From Propionispora sp. 2/2-37 (GTDB lineage Bacteria; Bacillota; Negativicutes; Propionisporales; Propionisporaceae), in contig NZ_CYSP01000005.1 of assembly GCF_001298735.1 (NCBI RefSeq), positions 186,001 to 250,000 of the forward strand: DNA of 64,000 nucleotides. The letters are read 5' to 3'. How positions within the stretch are numbered: position 1 is the stretch's first letter; every line of letters starts with the position of its first letter. The notes beneath the pieces were generated by a model. That model was given only the letters and a program-made list of their open reading frames with translations. It was not told where the DNA came from and did not search any database. The translations under genes and the position numbers were made by a program. Shown here in pieces: positions 15,502 to 24,578 of this stretch.

Positions 15502-16116
15502 ATGAGTAATGTCGATGCGGTTTCCAGTACGTCAAATTATTACAAGTCTGGCAGTTCAAGTACCAACAAATCTAACAGCGATCTCCAATTTGAGGATTTC
15601 ATCAACCTGTTGGCATCTGAGCTTAAGTATCAAGATCCAACAGACCCGGTAAGCAGTACCGAATATGTAGCCCAAATGGCGCAGTTTAGCTCGTTAAGTG
15701 AGATGGAAAACATCCATTCAGCGATGGACAGCGTTCAAGCTTACGATATGATTGGCAAAAGTGTGATCTATCAAGCAACCGATTCCACAGGGGAAACCGT
15801 GCTGAAAGGCGGGACGGTGGACTCAGTAATTACAAGCAATGGAACTACGTATCTCTCCGTTGGCGGCGAGTTAGTAGAATTGAGCTCGGTCCTTAAGACG
15901 GCCAACACGGATAAGATTGCTAATTCCGAAGCGTATAGCCTGATAGGCAAAACCGTGACCTATCAAACCGTCGATTCTGCGGGGAAAACCACCGAGAAAA
16001 CCGGAAAGGTGGATTCGGTAGTTATCCAAGATGGAACTGCGTACCTCTCCGTTGACGGTGAGTTAGTAGGGTTGAGTTCGGTCGTTAAGGTGGCCGACAG
16101 TTCGTCAAGCTCTTAA
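15502..16116 (+). CDS. flgD: Flagellar hook-capping protein FlgD with duplicated C-terminal domain
   Basis: 204 residues. The N-terminal FlgD signature is clear: FEDFINLLASELKYQDPTDP, then STEYVAQMAQFSSLSEMENI. FlgD caps the growing hook. The usual C-terminal domain is replaced by two copies of a roughly 53-residue unit, residues 81-134 and 145-197. Each reads Y..IGK.V.YQ..DS.G.T, then VDSV, G..YLSV.GELV.LSSV. TGAGGAGG precedes the ATG. It is the first gene of the row flgD, flgE, two flgK, flgL, fliD. Confidence 0.9.
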   Translation: MSNVDAVSSTSNYYKSGSSSTNKSNSDLQFEDFINLLASELKYQDPTDPVSSTEYVAQMAQFSSLSEMENIHSAMDSVQAYDMIGKSVIYQATDSTGETVLKGGTVDSVITSNGTTYLSVGGELVELSSVLKTANTDKIANSEAYSLIGKTVTYQTVDSAGKTTEKTGKVDSVVIQDGTAYLSVDGELVGLSSVVKVADSSSSS

Positions 16117-16215
16117 ACAGGTGTATACCAAGAAATATAATCAGCCGGACCGCCTGCGGGGGCTGAAAACTATTTCCGAACGACAGAAGAGATAGTACTA
16201 GGAGGAATATTCATT

Positions 16216-17523
16216 ATGATGAGCGCGTTTTTTTCTGCAGTTTCAGGAATGAAATCGCAGACTACGGGTCTAAATAACATCGCTAACAATATTGCCAATG
16301 TCAATACTACCGGCTACAAAAGCCAAAGGACCACTTTTAGTGATCTTCTCAGCCAGACTATTAGAAGCGCTTCCGGTGCTACAGCGAATTCAGGCGGCAC
16401 TAATCCTTCGCAAATCGGTTCTGGTGTCGGTGTTTCCGGTACGAGTACCAATATGACTCCAGGCAGTACTCAGTATACTGGTATCGCTACTGATTTAGCC
16501 ATTAGCGGCGATGGCTTTTTCGTAGTAGCTAACGGCGACGGCACTTACTCATATACCCGGGAAGGCGATATAGGATGGGATTTGGCTGGCAATCTGATGA
16601 TTGGCGGGAAACAAGTGTGCGGATGGATGAAAAAGGATGCCAACGGCAATATCATAACAAACGGCGAGCCCGAGCCGCTCAATTTTTATTCCGATGATTA
16701 CGTTGGCAATAAAAAGACGATGGCTGCCAACCAAACTTCAGAGGCCGCTTACAGTGGTGTTCTCAATTCTTCGAAAACGGCACACGGAACAGCTTTGGAC
16801 AATATCGGCACCGTTCCCACTACGCCCGATGCGACAACAAGTGTGACGTATTACGATACCCAGGGCAACGCCTACAACGTTACGAGAAATTGGTATAAGT
16901 GCTATACCAATAACACCGATTCTAATAACCCGGTAACCAGTTGGTATTATGAGGATACTTGCTCGAATGGAACCATTTCTCCTTCCAGCGGCTACGTCCA
17001 ATTTGACAAAAGTGGCAATCTAACCAGTCCTACTACTCCAACGACGCAAACCGTGACACCGGGCAGCGGCGTCGGAACGGCTCCGTTTACTGTAAAAGGT
17101 GATTTGAGCAAAATTACGACCGGCAATAGTACATCAGGCGTTAGCGCTACTCAGGACGGTTACACGACTGGGACGTTGCAGAGCTTCGGCTTCAATGCGA
17201 ACGGAGAAATCATTGGCACCTATAACAATAATAAAACCCAGATTTTGGGGCAAGTGGCATTAGGCACATTCACTAACCCTGCCGGTTTGGAAAAAACGGG
17301 TAACAATCTGTATAAAGCATCGGCTAACTCCGGCACTGTGAGTTACTATGCCGCCGGTGACGGCGGTACATCTGCACTGGGGACCAGCTGTCTGGAGATG
17401 TCCAATGTCGATTTGGCACAGGAATTCAGCAATATGATGATTACTCAGCGTGCCTATCAAGCCAGCAGCAAAGTTATTTCCACTTCCGATGATATGTTGC
17501 AGTCTCTTATTAATATGAAATAA
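16216..17523 (+). CDS. flgE: Flagellar hook protein FlgE
   Basis: 435 residues. The N-terminal rod motif is FFSAVSGMKSQTTGLNNIAN, followed by NIANVNTTGYKSQRTTFSDL. FlgE_D1 begins near YTGIATDLAISGDGFFVV. The C-terminal helix is SNVDLAQEFSNMMITQRAYQ, then ASSKVISTSDDMLQSLINMK, the classical hook C-terminus. It polymerises into the hook outside the cell and is exported by the flagellar type III system. AGGAGG lies before two ATGs. A long stem-loop (17556-17594) separates it from the next gene. Confidence 0.93.
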   Translation: MMSAFFSAVSGMKSQTTGLNNIANNIANVNTTGYKSQRTTFSDLLSQTIRSASGATANSGGTNPSQIGSGVGVSGTSTNMTPGSTQYTGIATDLAISGDGFFVVANGDGTYSYTREGDIGWDLAGNLMIGGKQVCGWMKKDANGNIITNGEPEPLNFYSDDYVGNKKTMAANQTSEAAYSGVLNSSKTAHGTALDNIGTVPTTPDATTSVTYYDTQGNAYNVTRNWYKCYTNNTDSNNPVTSWYYEDTCSNGTISPSSGYVQFDKSGNLTSPTTPTTQTVTPGSGVGTAPFTVKGDLSKITTGNSTSGVSATQDGYTTGTLQSFGFNANGEIIGTYNNNKTQILGQVALGTFTNPAGLEKTGNNLYKASANSGTVSYYAAGDGGTSALGTSCLEMSNVDLAQEFSNMMITQRAYQASSKVISTSDDMLQSLINMK

Positions 17524-17555
17524 CGGTTAACACCTGGAACGTAAGAATTTTTTTG

Positions 17556-17594
17556 ACATGCCGGTTGCGGGAACAATTCCTGCAACCGGCATGT
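17556..17594. other. Long intercistronic stem-loop between flgE and flgK
   Basis: Bases 17556-17573 pair with 17577-17594 (ACATGCCGGTTGC and its complement, extended by GGGAA/TTCCT) around a 3-base loop. No T run follows on the plus strand, so it may stabilise or process the flgE mRNA rather than terminate it. Confidence 0.6.
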
Positions 17595-17623
17595 GGTAGT
17601 ACTTTCGAAAGGGAGAAGCAGAA

Positions 17624-19102
17624 ATGATTTCGACTTTTGGTACTTACAGTATTTCCCAATCGGGGATGAGGGCCAGTCAGGCCGCTCTGACTGCGTCAAG
17701 CAATAATCTAGCCAATGTCAACACCAATGGGGCTTCGCGGGTACGGGTGGCCAATCGCGATACGAGTGTCACCCAGACGGACGGAACGACACGGAGTAGC
17801 GGCGTCGATGTGGCGTCGATTACCCGGGCCCGCGATGCACTTCTGGATGCTGCTTACCGCACCGAAAACAGCGACTACAGCCATTGGGCAGTAAAAAACG
17901 GCAATTTGGAATATATGCAGAAACTGCTGGGGGAATTTGACGCTGACGATGGCACTTCCAGCGACGGTTTGCAAGAGCTTATCAATAAATTTTTTAGCCG
18001 TTGGGATACCTTGTCCGGAGGTGCTGACAACAGAACTAGTCGGCAGGCGGTTACCGACGCTGCCGCAAAACTACTCAAGGGAATGTCCGAAGTCGACGAG
18101 CAATTGAAAGAATTGCAGCAAGATGCTGTCAGTGGGGTTACCGATGGTGTGGACAGTTTGAATACACTGGCAGAGCAAGTGGCCGGACTAAACCAGCGAA
18201 TCAGTGCGGCCGAGGTGAACGGTTCAGAGGCCAGCTACCTGCGGGACCAGCGGGACGCTCTGATTGATCAGATGTCTTCGCTGGCTGATGTCCGTGTCAA
18301 CGAAGCTAACGGCGTTTTCACGGTCACTATCGGCGGGGCGACGCTGGTAGACGGCGCTACCACCCGCAAGTTGACAGTGGAAGGAAGCGGAACGGAGAGT
18401 GACCCGTTGAGTCTGAAGTGGGCGGATACGGGCAAAGGAGCGGTTATTTCCAGTGGGAGCATTGCCGCCTATCTGGAAGATGCCAACCAAACCGGCTATG
18501 AGAATATCGACGGCAGCAGTTTGCGCTATGATTTTACTGCCGGTTCTATTAGTTCGATTACCAACTTGCGTCAGGCTTTGAACGATTTGGTTACGACCAT
18601 TGCTCAAGAAGTCAATTCTTTGCATACTTCCGGTTCGGACCTTAAAGGGAATGCGGGGTTGCCTTTCTTTACGTCAATTGATTCGAGTCAACCGTTGAGT
18701 ATCGATAATATTCAGGTTAATCCTGCGCTCTTGGATGATCCGGACCTTGTTGTTACTGCGGCAGCCGGCGCTAAGTCGGGCGACAACTCTATCTCCGATG
18801 CAATTTACGGTCTGAGTGAGAAAAATATTTTTAAATTCAACGGACTGGCAATGAACCCTGCCAATTTTTATAAAACGGTGGTTTCCTGGGTCGGTACGCT
18901 CGGTGACAATGCTAATAACAGCTATGAAACGCAGGAAGCTTTGGTCAACCAGGTAGACAATCAGCGACAGTCGATTTCCAGCATTTCGCTGGATGAGGAA
19001 ATGTCAAACTTGATCAAATATCAGAATGCCTATAGTGCCAATGCCCGGGTATTAAGCACCATAGACGGTTTGATCGGTGATTTACTTGATACTGTAGATT
19101 AA
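17624..19102 (+). CDS. flgK: Flagellar hook-associated protein FlgK (first copy)
   Basis: 492 residues. The N-terminus ISQSGMRASQAALTASSNNL then ANVNTNGASRVRV matches FlgK, though the usual NTPGYSRQ is changed to NTNGASRV. The middle has LRDQRDALIDQMSSLADVRV (FlgK pattern). The C-terminus SISLDEEMSNLIKYQNAYSA and ARVLSTIDGLIGDLLDT is canonical. FlgK joins hook to filament. A second, more typical flgK follows 12 bases later, so this is one of a tandem pair. The altered N-terminal motif suggests specialisation. GGGAGAAG lies upstream of the ATG. Confidence 0.85.
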   Translation: MISTFGTYSISQSGMRASQAALTASSNNLANVNTNGASRVRVANRDTSVTQTDGTTRSSGVDVASITRARDALLDAAYRTENSDYSHWAVKNGNLEYMQKLLGEFDADDGTSSDGLQELINKFFSRWDTLSGGADNRTSRQAVTDAAAKLLKGMSEVDEQLKELQQDAVSGVTDGVDSLNTLAEQVAGLNQRISAAEVNGSEASYLRDQRDALIDQMSSLADVRVNEANGVFTVTIGGATLVDGATTRKLTVEGSGTESDPLSLKWADTGKGAVISSGSIAAYLEDANQTGYENIDGSSLRYDFTAGSISSITNLRQALNDLVTTIAQEVNSLHTSGSDLKGNAGLPFFTSIDSSQPLSIDNIQVNPALLDDPDLVVTAAAGAKSGDNSISDAIYGLSEKNIFKFNGLAMNPANFYKTVVSWVGTLGDNANNSYETQEALVNQVDNQRQSISSISLDEEMSNLIKYQNAYSANARVLSTIDGLIGDLLDTVD

Positions 19103-19114
19103 GGGGGAAGGGAA

Positions 19115-20671
19115 ATGGCTTCAACTTTTGCGGGATTGTCTATTGCCAGCCGCGGTTTATTGGCCAGCCAGATAGGAACGGCAACAACCACCAACAATAT
19201 GAGTAATGTGAATACTCCCGGCTATTCACGGCAGGTAGTCAATCAGGTCGCCATCGGTCCGGCGGCGGTTTATAGCCGTAATACCGTGGGTGCGGGGGCC
19301 GATGTCACCTCGGTTAGCAGAGTGAACAGTTATCGTCTTAACCAGAAGTACTGGCAGCAAAATTGTTCGTTGGGCGAGTGGTTGACCAAGACGGAGTACC
19401 TGACAGAAATAGAAAAAGCTCTCGGGACTTCGAGCAATGATAACGGGTTCAGCAATATGATGAAAGACTTCTATGCCGCGTTGGAATCGCTGTCTACCAA
19501 TGCGGGCGATTCCGCAGCCCGGGCCAAAGTTTATGAGACAGGCAATGCGGTTTGCGAGTATTTCAAAGCCGCCGCCAAATCGCTGACGCAGCTCAGGAAC
19601 GATGCTAACAACGAGGTAAAAACAACGGTGGATCAAATCAACTCTTATGCCAAGCAAATAACCGAGCTTAATCAGCAAATCTCGACGGCGGCATCCGCCG
19701 GCGCTTCCACAAACGAACTGGAAGACAGACGGGACTTGCTGGTTGATGAGCTTTCCAAACTGACGGATGTCAACGTAACTGCCAACATAATAAATACGGC
19801 GAGTGACGGCACGACAACTGCAAGCTATACGGTATCGATAAACGGGCAGGAGCTCATCAGCGGCAACAATGCGCGACAGCTGGAATGCTGTACAATCACC
19901 GACGACAGCGCACAGAACGGAATGTACGGTATCAAGTGGGCAGACACCGGCGATTCGTTTAATGTGAGTAATAGCGGTACCCTGAAGGCGTGTATGGATC
20001 TTCGGGACGGAAGCGGAAGCGCCGGCAATGGTAAAGGAATCCCCTACTACATGAGTAAATTGGATAATTTTGCCCGGACGTTTGCAAAAGCCTTTAATGA
20101 AGGAATTTATGCGGACGGGAAGCAATATTACGGTGGTCATGCCGGAGGGTATGGCCTGGATGGCACTACCGGCGTTCGTTTTTTTACCTGCGACGGAGAA
20201 TCGACAGCCGATTTTCTGGCCGGCGGGACGGATACGGCGACGCGTTACAACAAAATTACGGCAGCCAATATATCACTGTCCTCAGATGTTAAAGATAACA
20301 ATAAAATAGCCGCGGCCTCCCAAGCACCCTCGGGTTTGGACACAACAACAGGCAGCAATAATCAAAATGCCGCCGACCTTCTCCGTATTTGCAAGGATTC
20401 ACGGATGTTCAACAGCGGAACACCCGTGGATTACTACAACTCGGTTATCTCCACTCTTGGTACGGAGACCTCGTACGCTTCCAGGGAAAACGACCGCCAA
20501 ACCAACATGGTTTCGTACATTGGCGACAGCCGTGCAGCGGTGTCGGGGGTATCGGAAAATGAAGAAATGGCCAATTTCTCCAAGTACCAGCAAGCTTATA
20601 TCGCATCGTCTAAAGCAGTTACAACCTGGAGTGAAATCTATGAGGCTACCATCAATATGGTATCGGATTAA
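19115..20671 (+). CDS. flgK: Flagellar hook-associated protein FlgK (second copy)
   Basis: 518 residues with the canonical start: LSIASRGLLASQIGTATTTN, then NVNTPGYSRQVV. It has LEDRRDLLVDELSKLTDVNV in the middle and VSENEEMANFSKYQQAYIAS then SKAVTTWSEIYEATINM at the end. It is HAP1, the first hook-filament junction protein. The preceding gene is a divergent paralog. AAGGGGGAAGGG precedes the start. The next gene, flgL (HAP3), begins 16 bases later, as expected for a junction-protein operon. Confidence 0.92.
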   Translation: MASTFAGLSIASRGLLASQIGTATTTNNMSNVNTPGYSRQVVNQVAIGPAAVYSRNTVGAGADVTSVSRVNSYRLNQKYWQQNCSLGEWLTKTEYLTEIEKALGTSSNDNGFSNMMKDFYAALESLSTNAGDSAARAKVYETGNAVCEYFKAAAKSLTQLRNDANNEVKTTVDQINSYAKQITELNQQISTAASAGASTNELEDRRDLLVDELSKLTDVNVTANIINTASDGTTTASYTVSINGQELISGNNARQLECCTITDDSAQNGMYGIKWADTGDSFNVSNSGTLKACMDLRDGSGSAGNGKGIPYYMSKLDNFARTFAKAFNEGIYADGKQYYGGHAGGYGLDGTTGVRFFTCDGESTADFLAGGTDTATRYNKITAANISLSSDVKDNNKIAAASQAPSGLDTTTGSNNQNAADLLRICKDSRMFNSGTPVDYYNSVISTLGTETSYASRENDRQTNMVSYIGDSRAAVSGVSENEEMANFSKYQQAYIASSKAVTTWSEIYEATINMVSD

Positions 20672-20687
20672 AATGAGGTGAATGAGT

Positions 20688-21995
20688 ATGCGAATAACCA
20701 ATAATATGATGGTTACCAATACGATCAGGAATGTCAATGCGGCGGCTAATCGCCTGAACGAGGCCACGGAACGGATAGCAAGCGAAATGAAGATCGATTT
20801 GCCGTCCGACGATCCGGTGGTAGCTACGCAGACAATAAAGTACCGCGACTATTTGGCCAAAATTGAGCAATACAAGAGTAATGCCTCGGCTGCCGCTTCC
20901 TGGCAGAAAACAACCGATAGCTCTCTAACGGGTTTGGCTGAAATTATCGGCGATATACAAAAAAAGACAAATCAGGCCGCCAACGGTACAGTAAACGACA
21001 GTAATCTGGCGGATATTAAAGCGGAGATAGAATCGAATCTGGAAGAAATCATTCAGCTTATGAATGCCGATTACGGTGGACGGCATATTTTTGGCGGGTA
21101 CAGTACCGACGAGGAGCCATATGCGCTGACGGGAAAAAGCATAGCGGGAAAGGTGAGCGCTGCCTCCGGCAGCTATACCGACAGACATATCGGTATAAGT
21201 GACGATTTGCCTGCCGGTACATACTCCGTAAATGTAGCTTATAGCGACGGTACATATACAATTACTATGAATTGCGGCGACAATATCTACACGGGAACTA
21301 CTACATCCATTGGGGGGACGGTTAGTTTGACCGATGCGTCGGGAAAGGTGGGAGCTGCCTTGACGGCGCCGTCAGGCGGTTTTTCCAATGGCGACGCTTT
21401 TACTGTTCCTGTCAGTATCACCAAGATGGTAACCTTTAAAGGCAAATGCCTGGGAACGGTATGTGACGGCAATTACTCCGACGACGCCATTGCTGCGCTG
21501 TATTCCGGCAATACCTATACCGACAGCGGCGTTGACGAGTCCATTAACTACAATATCGGCTATGATGCCGAAGTTGGGGTAAATACCGAAGGCCAGGATG
21601 TTATCGGTGACGGCACCGCCAATTTGTTCAATACTCTGTCTAAGCTTATCATGGCGTTAAACGGTGAAACTACCTATAAAAGTTATGATGCCAAGACGGG
21701 TAAGGTTACCAGCGGTACGCTTAATTTTAGCAGCTTATTAACCGATTTATCCACCGATTTAAACAGAGTGACTACGGCGCAAGCTACATTAGGAGCACGG
21801 ATGAACTATGTGAACAGGGTGTCCGAGCGCTTGAACAATAATAAGAGCAATTATACCGAACTTTTGAGCGATACGATTGATGTGGATACCAGCGAGGCAT
21901 CAATTGAGCAATCCAATGCCAATGTGGTGTATCAAGCTGCATTATCGGTAGGAGCTAAGGCAATCAGTAAATCACTGGTGGATTATATGGTGTAA
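20688..21995 (+). CDS. flgL: Flagellar hook-associated protein FlgL
   Basis: 435 residues. MRITNNMMVTNTIRNVNAAA and the D0/D1 segment with DLPSDDPVVATQTIKYRDYL are diagnostic for FlgL (HAP3). The C-terminus SEASIEQSNANVVYQAALSV is flagellin-like. I start at 20688, where GAGGTG has better spacing and the protein begins as usual; the ATG at 20682 would add two residues. The region around residues 145-260 is a variable surface insertion. It completes the hook-filament junction with FlgK. Confidence 0.92.
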   Translation: MRITNNMMVTNTIRNVNAAANRLNEATERIASEMKIDLPSDDPVVATQTIKYRDYLAKIEQYKSNASAAASWQKTTDSSLTGLAEIIGDIQKKTNQAANGTVNDSNLADIKAEIESNLEEIIQLMNADYGGRHIFGGYSTDEEPYALTGKSIAGKVSAASGSYTDRHIGISDDLPAGTYSVNVAYSDGTYTITMNCGDNIYTGTTTSIGGTVSLTDASGKVGAALTAPSGGFSNGDAFTVPVSITKMVTFKGKCLGTVCDGNYSDDAIAALYSGNTYTDSGVDESINYNIGYDAEVGVNTEGQDVIGDGTANLFNTLSKLIMALNGETTYKSYDAKTGKVTSGTLNFSSLLTDLSTDLNRVTTAQATLGARMNYVNRVSERLNNNKSNYTELLSDTIDVDTSEASIEQSNANVVYQAALSVGAKAISKSLVDYMV

Positions 21996-22088
21996 ACTTG
22001 TTAAAAAATTACGCACCGAATGCGAAAAATAATCAAGGCCGGAGGGGTTCCAGCGATAATCTTCCGGATAAGCGAGGAGGTAAAAAAC

Positions 22089-24059
22089 ATGTCCACTTCC
22101 AGTAGTGGTGTATCTTCATCCACCGTCAACGGGACGACCCGGGTTACCGGCATGTCGGGCTTCAATGTTGACTCGGTTGTCGAACAACTTATGACAGCTG
22201 AAAAAGCTAAAAAATTAAATAAATTGGAACAGAAAGAGCAACTGGCCGAATGGAAGCAGGAGGCCTATCGGGACATTATTACAGATGTACAAGACTTTTA
22301 TAATAAATATTTCTACGGAAGCTCCGATACAAGCCTGTTAACCGCAAAAAATTTTAATAAGTTCACCGTTAACAGCTCGAGTAAGGCTGTCTCAGCAGCT
22401 TACAACAGTTCTGCCAGTGCGGGCAGCCATAAGGTTTTCGTAAGTAAACTGGCCAAAGCCGCCACCAGAACAAGCGGTGCCGTTACGGGAGATGTAAAGG
22501 GAAACTCGGCATTGGATTATGCTAAGCTTGGCGGTGAGAGCTTTAACATCACGGTAGATGGAACGGATTATACGGTGTCTTTTGATGCAAACGCTTTTTC
22601 CTCGTGTGCCGGCCTCAGCGATGCTCAAACCATCATCCAAACGACTATAGATAAGGCGGTTGGCAGTAACAAGCTGAAGGTGGGTGTGACTGGTCCGGGG
22701 ATAGTCTCCATTACCGCTGATGATACCGGCGTGAATAAAATCAGCATTAGTGCTGCTGCTTCGGATTCCGCTGCGAGCGCTTTGACTGCACTTGGTTTTG
22801 GCACCGGCTCCACAACCTCAAACCGTTTGAATATATCCACGGCCACGCTGAAAGATATTGCCGCCGCTACGGGATTAAAATTCGATACCGATGGCGGGCT
22901 GGATTTTACTATCAACGGTGTAAACTTCAGTTTTGACCAGGATGATTCCGCTTCCGACGTTATTAACCAGATTAACAAGAAAAACTGCGGGGCGACGCTG
23001 GCCTACGATGAGATTTCCAACACGCTGGTGTTGAAAGCTAAAGCAACCGGGGCCGGCAATCGGCTGGCGGTAAGCGATACGAACGGTACTTTTTGTTCAA
23101 GTATCCTTAAAAACTATACTGAAGGGCAAGACGCCCAGTTGACGGTGGATGGGGTAGCACTGACCCGCAGCTCGAATACGGTTGATTATAATGGGGTCAC
23201 CTATACGCTTAACGATGTTACCGATACAGATGGAGACGGAGAGGTAAAAGCGGGTGAATACGCCACGATAAGCGGGACGCTGGATGTGGACAGCGTTTAC
23301 AACCTTATCAGCGGGTTTGTAAAAGATTACAACGCATTGATCGGAACGATCAATACCGCACTCTCCGAAAATTACGACAGTGACTATCCGCCGCTTACCG
23401 ACGATCAAAAGGAAGATATGAGCGACGAGGAAATTAAGAATTGGGAAGCAAAGGCCAAGACCGGCTTGCTTGAGGACGATCCGACGCTGCGCAGTTTTTT
23501 GACGGAGATACGTTTAACCATGCTTGATTCTATTAGTGGCCTGGATACAAGTATTTTCGACATTGGTCTCGATACTACCGACACATATAAAGAGGGCGGC
23601 AAGTTAGTTATTGAGAGTGAGGATAAGCTAAAAAGCGCCATTACGAACAATCTGACCGACGTCATTAATCTTTTCACACAGAAGTCCACCGATTACCCGG
23701 GAGTTGGCCAGCAGTGGCGCAATTTAAACGCTGATCAGCTAAAGACCCGGTACAAGCAGGAGGGCCTGGCCTACCGTTTTTACGATGTCATCGGCAAGTA
23801 TACTACTACCCTTAACAATTCCAAGGGTTATAAAGGGATTTTTGCCGAGAAGGTTGGTCTTGAGGGCAGCACAACAGAGAACGACAATGAGTTGAGCGAT
23901 AATATTGATAAATATAAGAAGGCAATTTCCGAAGAAGAAGACCGGCTGGACGATTACGAGGATTCGCTTTATATCAAGTACTCTAAGCTGGAGAGTTACC
24001 TCAGCCAGATGAACACCCAGCTGGCGGCCCTGCAATCCTACCTGTCCTCCTCAAGCTAA
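22089..24059 (+). CDS. fliD: Flagellar filament cap protein FliD
   Basis: 656 residues from the ATG at 22089 (AGGAGG at 22075-22080); the frame opens earlier, at 22020, without a ribosome site. The N-terminal FliD domain is GMSGFNVDSVVEQLMTAEKA, then WKQEAYRDIITDVQDFYNKY. The C-terminal FliD domain includes SGFVKDYNALIGTINTALSE, PLTDDQKEDMSDEEIKNWEA and RLDDYEDSLYIKYSKLESYL. It caps the filament tip and directs flagellin assembly. At 656 residues it is long because of an extended variable middle. A chaperone-like gene follows after 15 bases. Confidence 0.92.
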   Translation: MSTSSSGVSSSTVNGTTRVTGMSGFNVDSVVEQLMTAEKAKKLNKLEQKEQLAEWKQEAYRDIITDVQDFYNKYFYGSSDTSLLTAKNFNKFTVNSSSKAVSAAYNSSASAGSHKVFVSKLAKAATRTSGAVTGDVKGNSALDYAKLGGESFNITVDGTDYTVSFDANAFSSCAGLSDAQTIIQTTIDKAVGSNKLKVGVTGPGIVSITADDTGVNKISISAAASDSAASALTALGFGTGSTTSNRLNISTATLKDIAAATGLKFDTDGGLDFTINGVNFSFDQDDSASDVINQINKKNCGATLAYDEISNTLVLKAKATGAGNRLAVSDTNGTFCSSILKNYTEGQDAQLTVDGVALTRSSNTVDYNGVTYTLNDVTDTDGDGEVKAGEYATISGTLDVDSVYNLISGFVKDYNALIGTINTALSENYDSDYPPLTDDQKEDMSDEEIKNWEAKAKTGLLEDDPTLRSFLTEIRLTMLDSISGLDTSIFDIGLDTTDTYKEGGKLVIESEDKLKSAITNNLTDVINLFTQKSTDYPGVGQQWRNLNADQLKTRYKQEGLAYRFYDVIGKYTTTLNNSKGYKGIFAEKVGLEGSTTENDNELSDNIDKYKKAISEEEDRLDDYEDSLYIKYSKLESYLSQMNTQLAALQSYLSSSS

Positions 24060-24074
24060 AAAGGACTGATTATC

Positions 24075-24494
24075 ATGAAGCTAGAGGAAGTTAAAAATTA
24101 CCTGGCAGCAAAACTGGAGATTCTGGGAGAAATACACGCCAATACGGAGGCGCAGGGCCGGTTTGTCCGCAAGCGCCAGCTGACGGGCCTTAACCGCCTC
24201 TTACGTGAACGGGCGGTGTTAATCGAGAAACTGGCCGCTGTGGATCGTCTCCTGAATGCTGATAACAATTGGCGGGACGAAGGACGGTTGGCTGCAGAGA
24301 TAAGGACTGTGGAGGAAAAGCAAAGAGAGATACTGGCTGTTTGTCAGGCGGTGATGCGACAGACCATGACTGAACGGGAGCGGGTTGGCGAGGAACTGTG
24401 TAAGAGCCGGTCAATGCGTCAGGCCCAAAAGCAATACGTCCGTAAATGGCAGACAAATGCTTTTGTCGGTAATCGCCTGAACGTAAAGGGGTAA
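24075..24494 (+). CDS. FlgN/FliT-like flagellar export chaperone
   Basis: 139 residues, all helical, with LAAKLEILGEIHANTEAQGR and a second long helix (AEIRTVEEKQREILAVCQAV). This is the size and shape of FlgN (chaperone for FlgK/FlgL) or FliT (for FliD). Position directly after fliD favours FliT; the N-terminal pattern is closer to FlgN. Which cargo it serves cannot be decided here. It ends the operon in front of a 19-bp stem terminator. Confidence 0.7.
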   Translation: MKLEEVKNYLAAKLEILGEIHANTEAQGRFVRKRQLTGLNRLLRERAVLIEKLAAVDRLLNADNNWRDEGRLAAEIRTVEEKQREILAVCQAVMRQTMTERERVGEELCKSRSMRQAQKQYVRKWQTNAFVGNRLNVKG

Positions 24495-24517
24495 TTTAGT
24501 TATAATTCACGGCAAAT

Positions 24518-24560
24518 ACAAAAAGTTGATACCCATTCGGGATGGGTATCAACTTTTTGT
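24518..24560. terminator. Convergent bidirectional terminator
   Basis: A perfect 19-bp stem (24518-24536 with 24542-24560) around the loop TCGGG, A-rich on one side and T-rich on the other. It ends the hook operon and the flagellin gene from opposite directions. Confidence 0.9.
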
Positions 24561-24578
24561 GTAGTGCTCTTATCAGCC

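Noticed and set aside
19226..20140. Long minus-strand frame of 304 codons opposite flgK
   Set aside because: A shadow of the flgK codon pattern with no ribosome site or domain.
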